DNA of 16,026 nucleotides from Defluviicoccus sp. (lineage in GTDB: Bacteria; Pseudomonadota; Alphaproteobacteria; MPNO01), in assembly GCA_028820945.1 (NCBI GenBank), contig JAPPHW010000389.1, positions 17,162-33,187 of the forward strand, in the 5' to 3' direction. The position numbers were made by a program, and so were the translations under genes. Each line of letters starts with the position of its first letter. Position 1 is the stretch's first letter. Below are positions 14,448-16,026 of the stretch, one piece after another. The notes beneath the pieces were generated by a model. That model was not told where the DNA came from and made no database searches. It worked only from the letters and a program-made list of their open reading frames with translations.

Positions 14448-16026
14448 ATGCCGACTGCCTGTGAACGACGTCTGCTCGCCTTCTACCTCGCGAATGCCGC
14501 CTCGGGCCTTCACCACCGCGATCGGGAGGCGGCAGCGCTCATCGAATGGATCGCCGACGGGGAGAACCGGGCTGCGTTCGGCATCGGGCGGAAGCGAGGC
14601 CGCACGCGCCGAATCGACCCCGAAGATGGAGTGTCCGCCCGGACATGGCGGCGACTCGAAGAAGCCTTGCGCGAGGAGTGCGCGGCCACGAAGAGGGCGC
14701 AATCCGATCGGACCGCACGGCGGCTCCGGCGCCTCGCGAGGGCGACGGGCCTCAACCGAACCGATCTCCTCATCCTGGAGCTCCTGCTGCGCTACCGCAC
14801 CCAGCCGATCATCGAGTCCATGGTCGACGACGTATTCGGCCGCACCGGCAGGCACCTCAACCCCCTGAACCTCAAGGGACCGGCGTTGCCCATGCTCCTC
14901 GGCGTCTCGGCGAACACCGTCCACCGCCGTTTCCGAAACGATGCGCCGCTCGTCCGCTCGGGGCTCGTCTCCATCGACAGCGACGGTGACTTGGACATCG
15001 TCAGCCGACTGCACCGGCTCGCCACCGCGCCCGGCGACGCGAGCCTCGACGTCCACCACCTGCTGCTCGGCGCCGCGTCCGCGAGCGAGCTGGAGTGGTC
15101 GGACTTCGACCACGTCGCCGCCGACCGCGACCACGTCGAACGATTGCTGAAGGGCGCGCTCGATTCCGGCGCTTCGGGCGTGAACGTACTCCTGTATGGG
15201 CCTCCGGGCACCGGCAAGACCCAGTTCTGCAAGGTCCTGGCCGAACGACTCGGAGTGCATCTCTTCAGCGTCGGCGAGTCCGACGAGGACGGCGGCGAGC
15301 CGGTGCGCGGCGAGCGGCTGCAGGAGCTCCGGCTCGCCCAGCGTCTGCTCGCCCGGAACCGCCGCTCGCTGCTCCTCTTCGACGAGATGGAGGACCTGCT
15401 CTCGGACTCCCTTGCGGGCCTCGCGTTCCTCGGGCGCCCGTTCCGTTCCGGTCCCCGCTTCCGGGACGGCGGCTCGAAGGTCTTCATGCATCGGCTGCTG
15501 GAGCAGGCGCCGGCCCCCACCCTGTGGACCATGAACGACGCCGCGAGCGTCAGCCGCGCCATTCTCCGGCGCATGATGTTCGCCATGGAGCTACGCCCGC
15601 CGACCGCGCGGGTTCGAGCGCGGATCTGGACGCGCCAGCTCGAGCGCCACGGCATCGAGGCGCAGCCGCACGAGGCGCAGGCTCTTGCCTCGGAGTTCGA
15701 GGCAACGCCGGGTGTCGCAGCCGGCGCCACCGCTGCGGCGCGGCTCGGCGGCGGCGGCATCGAGACCGTGCGACGCGGCGTGCACAGCCTGTCGCGGGTG
15801 CTGTCGTGCGCGAGGCCCCCTGAAGGGACACCCGCCCGCTTCGATCTCGCACTCGTCTGCGCGGACGTCGATCCGCGCGTACTCGCGGACCGGCTCGCGC
15901 GCAGCGACGAACGGCGCTTCTCCCTGTGTCTCCAGGGACCGCCGGGGACGGGCAAGAGCGCCCTGGTCCGTTACCTGGCCGAGCGGCTCGGCCTGGAGGT
16001 GGTGCAGAAGCGGGCGTCGGACCTGA
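14448..16026 (+). CDS. Double AAA+ ATPase, partial (continues past the window)
   Basis: An open frame of 526 codons runs to the window edge with no stop. GGAGAGAG precedes the ATG. The N-terminal ~200 residues are a charged helical domain containing ILELLLRYRTQPIIESMVDD and a small LLGVSANTVHRRFRNDAPLV segment. The first AAA+ module has Walker A GPPGTGKT (251-258), Walker B SLLLFDEMEDLL (Asp312-Glu313) and a sensor-1 Asn in LWTMND (363). RAILRRMMFAMELRPP resembles the conserved segment with the arginine finger. A second Walker A, GPPGTGKS (498-505), begins a second module of CDC48/SpoVK-like type. This two-module plan suggests a protein-remodelling ATPase. No protease or substrate gene is visible nearby, and the target is unknown. 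Confidence 0.88.
   Translation, partial: MPTACERRLLAFYLANAASGLHHRDREAAALIEWIADGENRAAFGIGRKRGRTRRIDPEDGVSARTWRRLEEALREECAATKRAQSDRTARRLRRLARATGLNRTDLLILELLLRYRTQPIIESMVDDVFGRTGRHLNPLNLKGPALPMLLGVSANTVHRRFRNDAPLVRSGLVSIDSDGDLDIVSRLHRLATAPGDASLDVHHLLLGAASASELEWSDFDHVAADRDHVERLLKGALDSGASGVNVLLYGPPGTGKTQFCKVLAERLGVHLFSVGESDEDGGEPVRGERLQELRLAQRLLARNRRSLLLFDEMEDLLSDSLAGLAFLGRPFRSGPRFRDGGSKVFMHRLLEQAPAPTLWTMNDAASVSRAILRRMMFAMELRPPTARVRARIWTRQLERHGIEAQPHEAQALASEFEATPGVAAGATAAARLGGGGIETVRRGVHSLSRVLSCARPPEGTPARFDLALVCADVDPRVLADRLARSDERRFSLCLQGPPGTGKSALVRYLAERLGLEVVQKRASDL

Noticed and set aside
14241..15491. A 416-codon frame on the minus strand opposite the double-AAA gene
   Set aside because: The plus strand encodes two clear AAA+ motifs over this interval. 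The minus frame has a composition typical of antisense shadows in GC-rich DNA and no recognisable family.

Overview
This is a GC-rich window (roughly two thirds G+C by eye) with compact, closely packed genes. A complete general L-amino-acid transporter of the Rhizobium Aap type, a BKACE-family enzyme, a FrnE-like DsbA protein and a large double-AAA+ ATPase suggest a proteobacterium, probably from an environmental or metagenomic assembly. I cannot place it below phylum from the sequence alone. Two homopolymer-rich tracts (about 16-105 and 4893-5098) look like poorly resolved assembly rather than ordinary DNA.

Layout. Positions 109-6147 are all on the minus strand and read aapJ (solute-binding protein), aapQ and aapM (permeases), aapP (ATPase), then a sugar-type solute-binding protein gene whose own permeases, if any, lie off the left edge. 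The stretch 6148-6690 is a divergent regulatory region with a candidate aapJ promoter and a perfect 14-bp palindrome. On the plus strand, 6691-7587 encodes a beta-keto acid cleavage enzyme. It converges on a DsbA/FrnE-like oxidoreductase (7635-8324, minus), which is divergent from a DNA glycosylase (8509-9345, plus). That glycosylase lacks the bacterial zinc finger and resembles plant and fungal FPG.

The most system-like unit is at 9499-10700. A predicted winged-helix protein overlaps, by GTGA, a gene for a proteasome-like Ntn hydrolase whose second residue is the nucleophilic Thr. It is followed by a nested inverted repeat of REP-like type (10744-10847). On the minus strand, a gamma-glutamyltransferase-like gene (10997-12523) lies downstream of a DUF4143 ATPase (12663-14003). 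A 48-codon ORF bridges the two with four-base overlaps on both sides. The ATPase carries a three-unit 21-bp in-frame repeat (LTWGG type) and is preceded by a five-unit array with an exact 23-bp period.

From 14448 to the right edge, a double-AAA+ ATPase gene is open (526 codons visible, no stop). Its Shine-Dalgarno sequence lies inside a perfect 9-bp hairpin.

The transporter genes act together in amino-acid uptake. The remaining genes are mostly single units with no clear shared pathway, except the winged-helix/Ntn-hydrolase pair.
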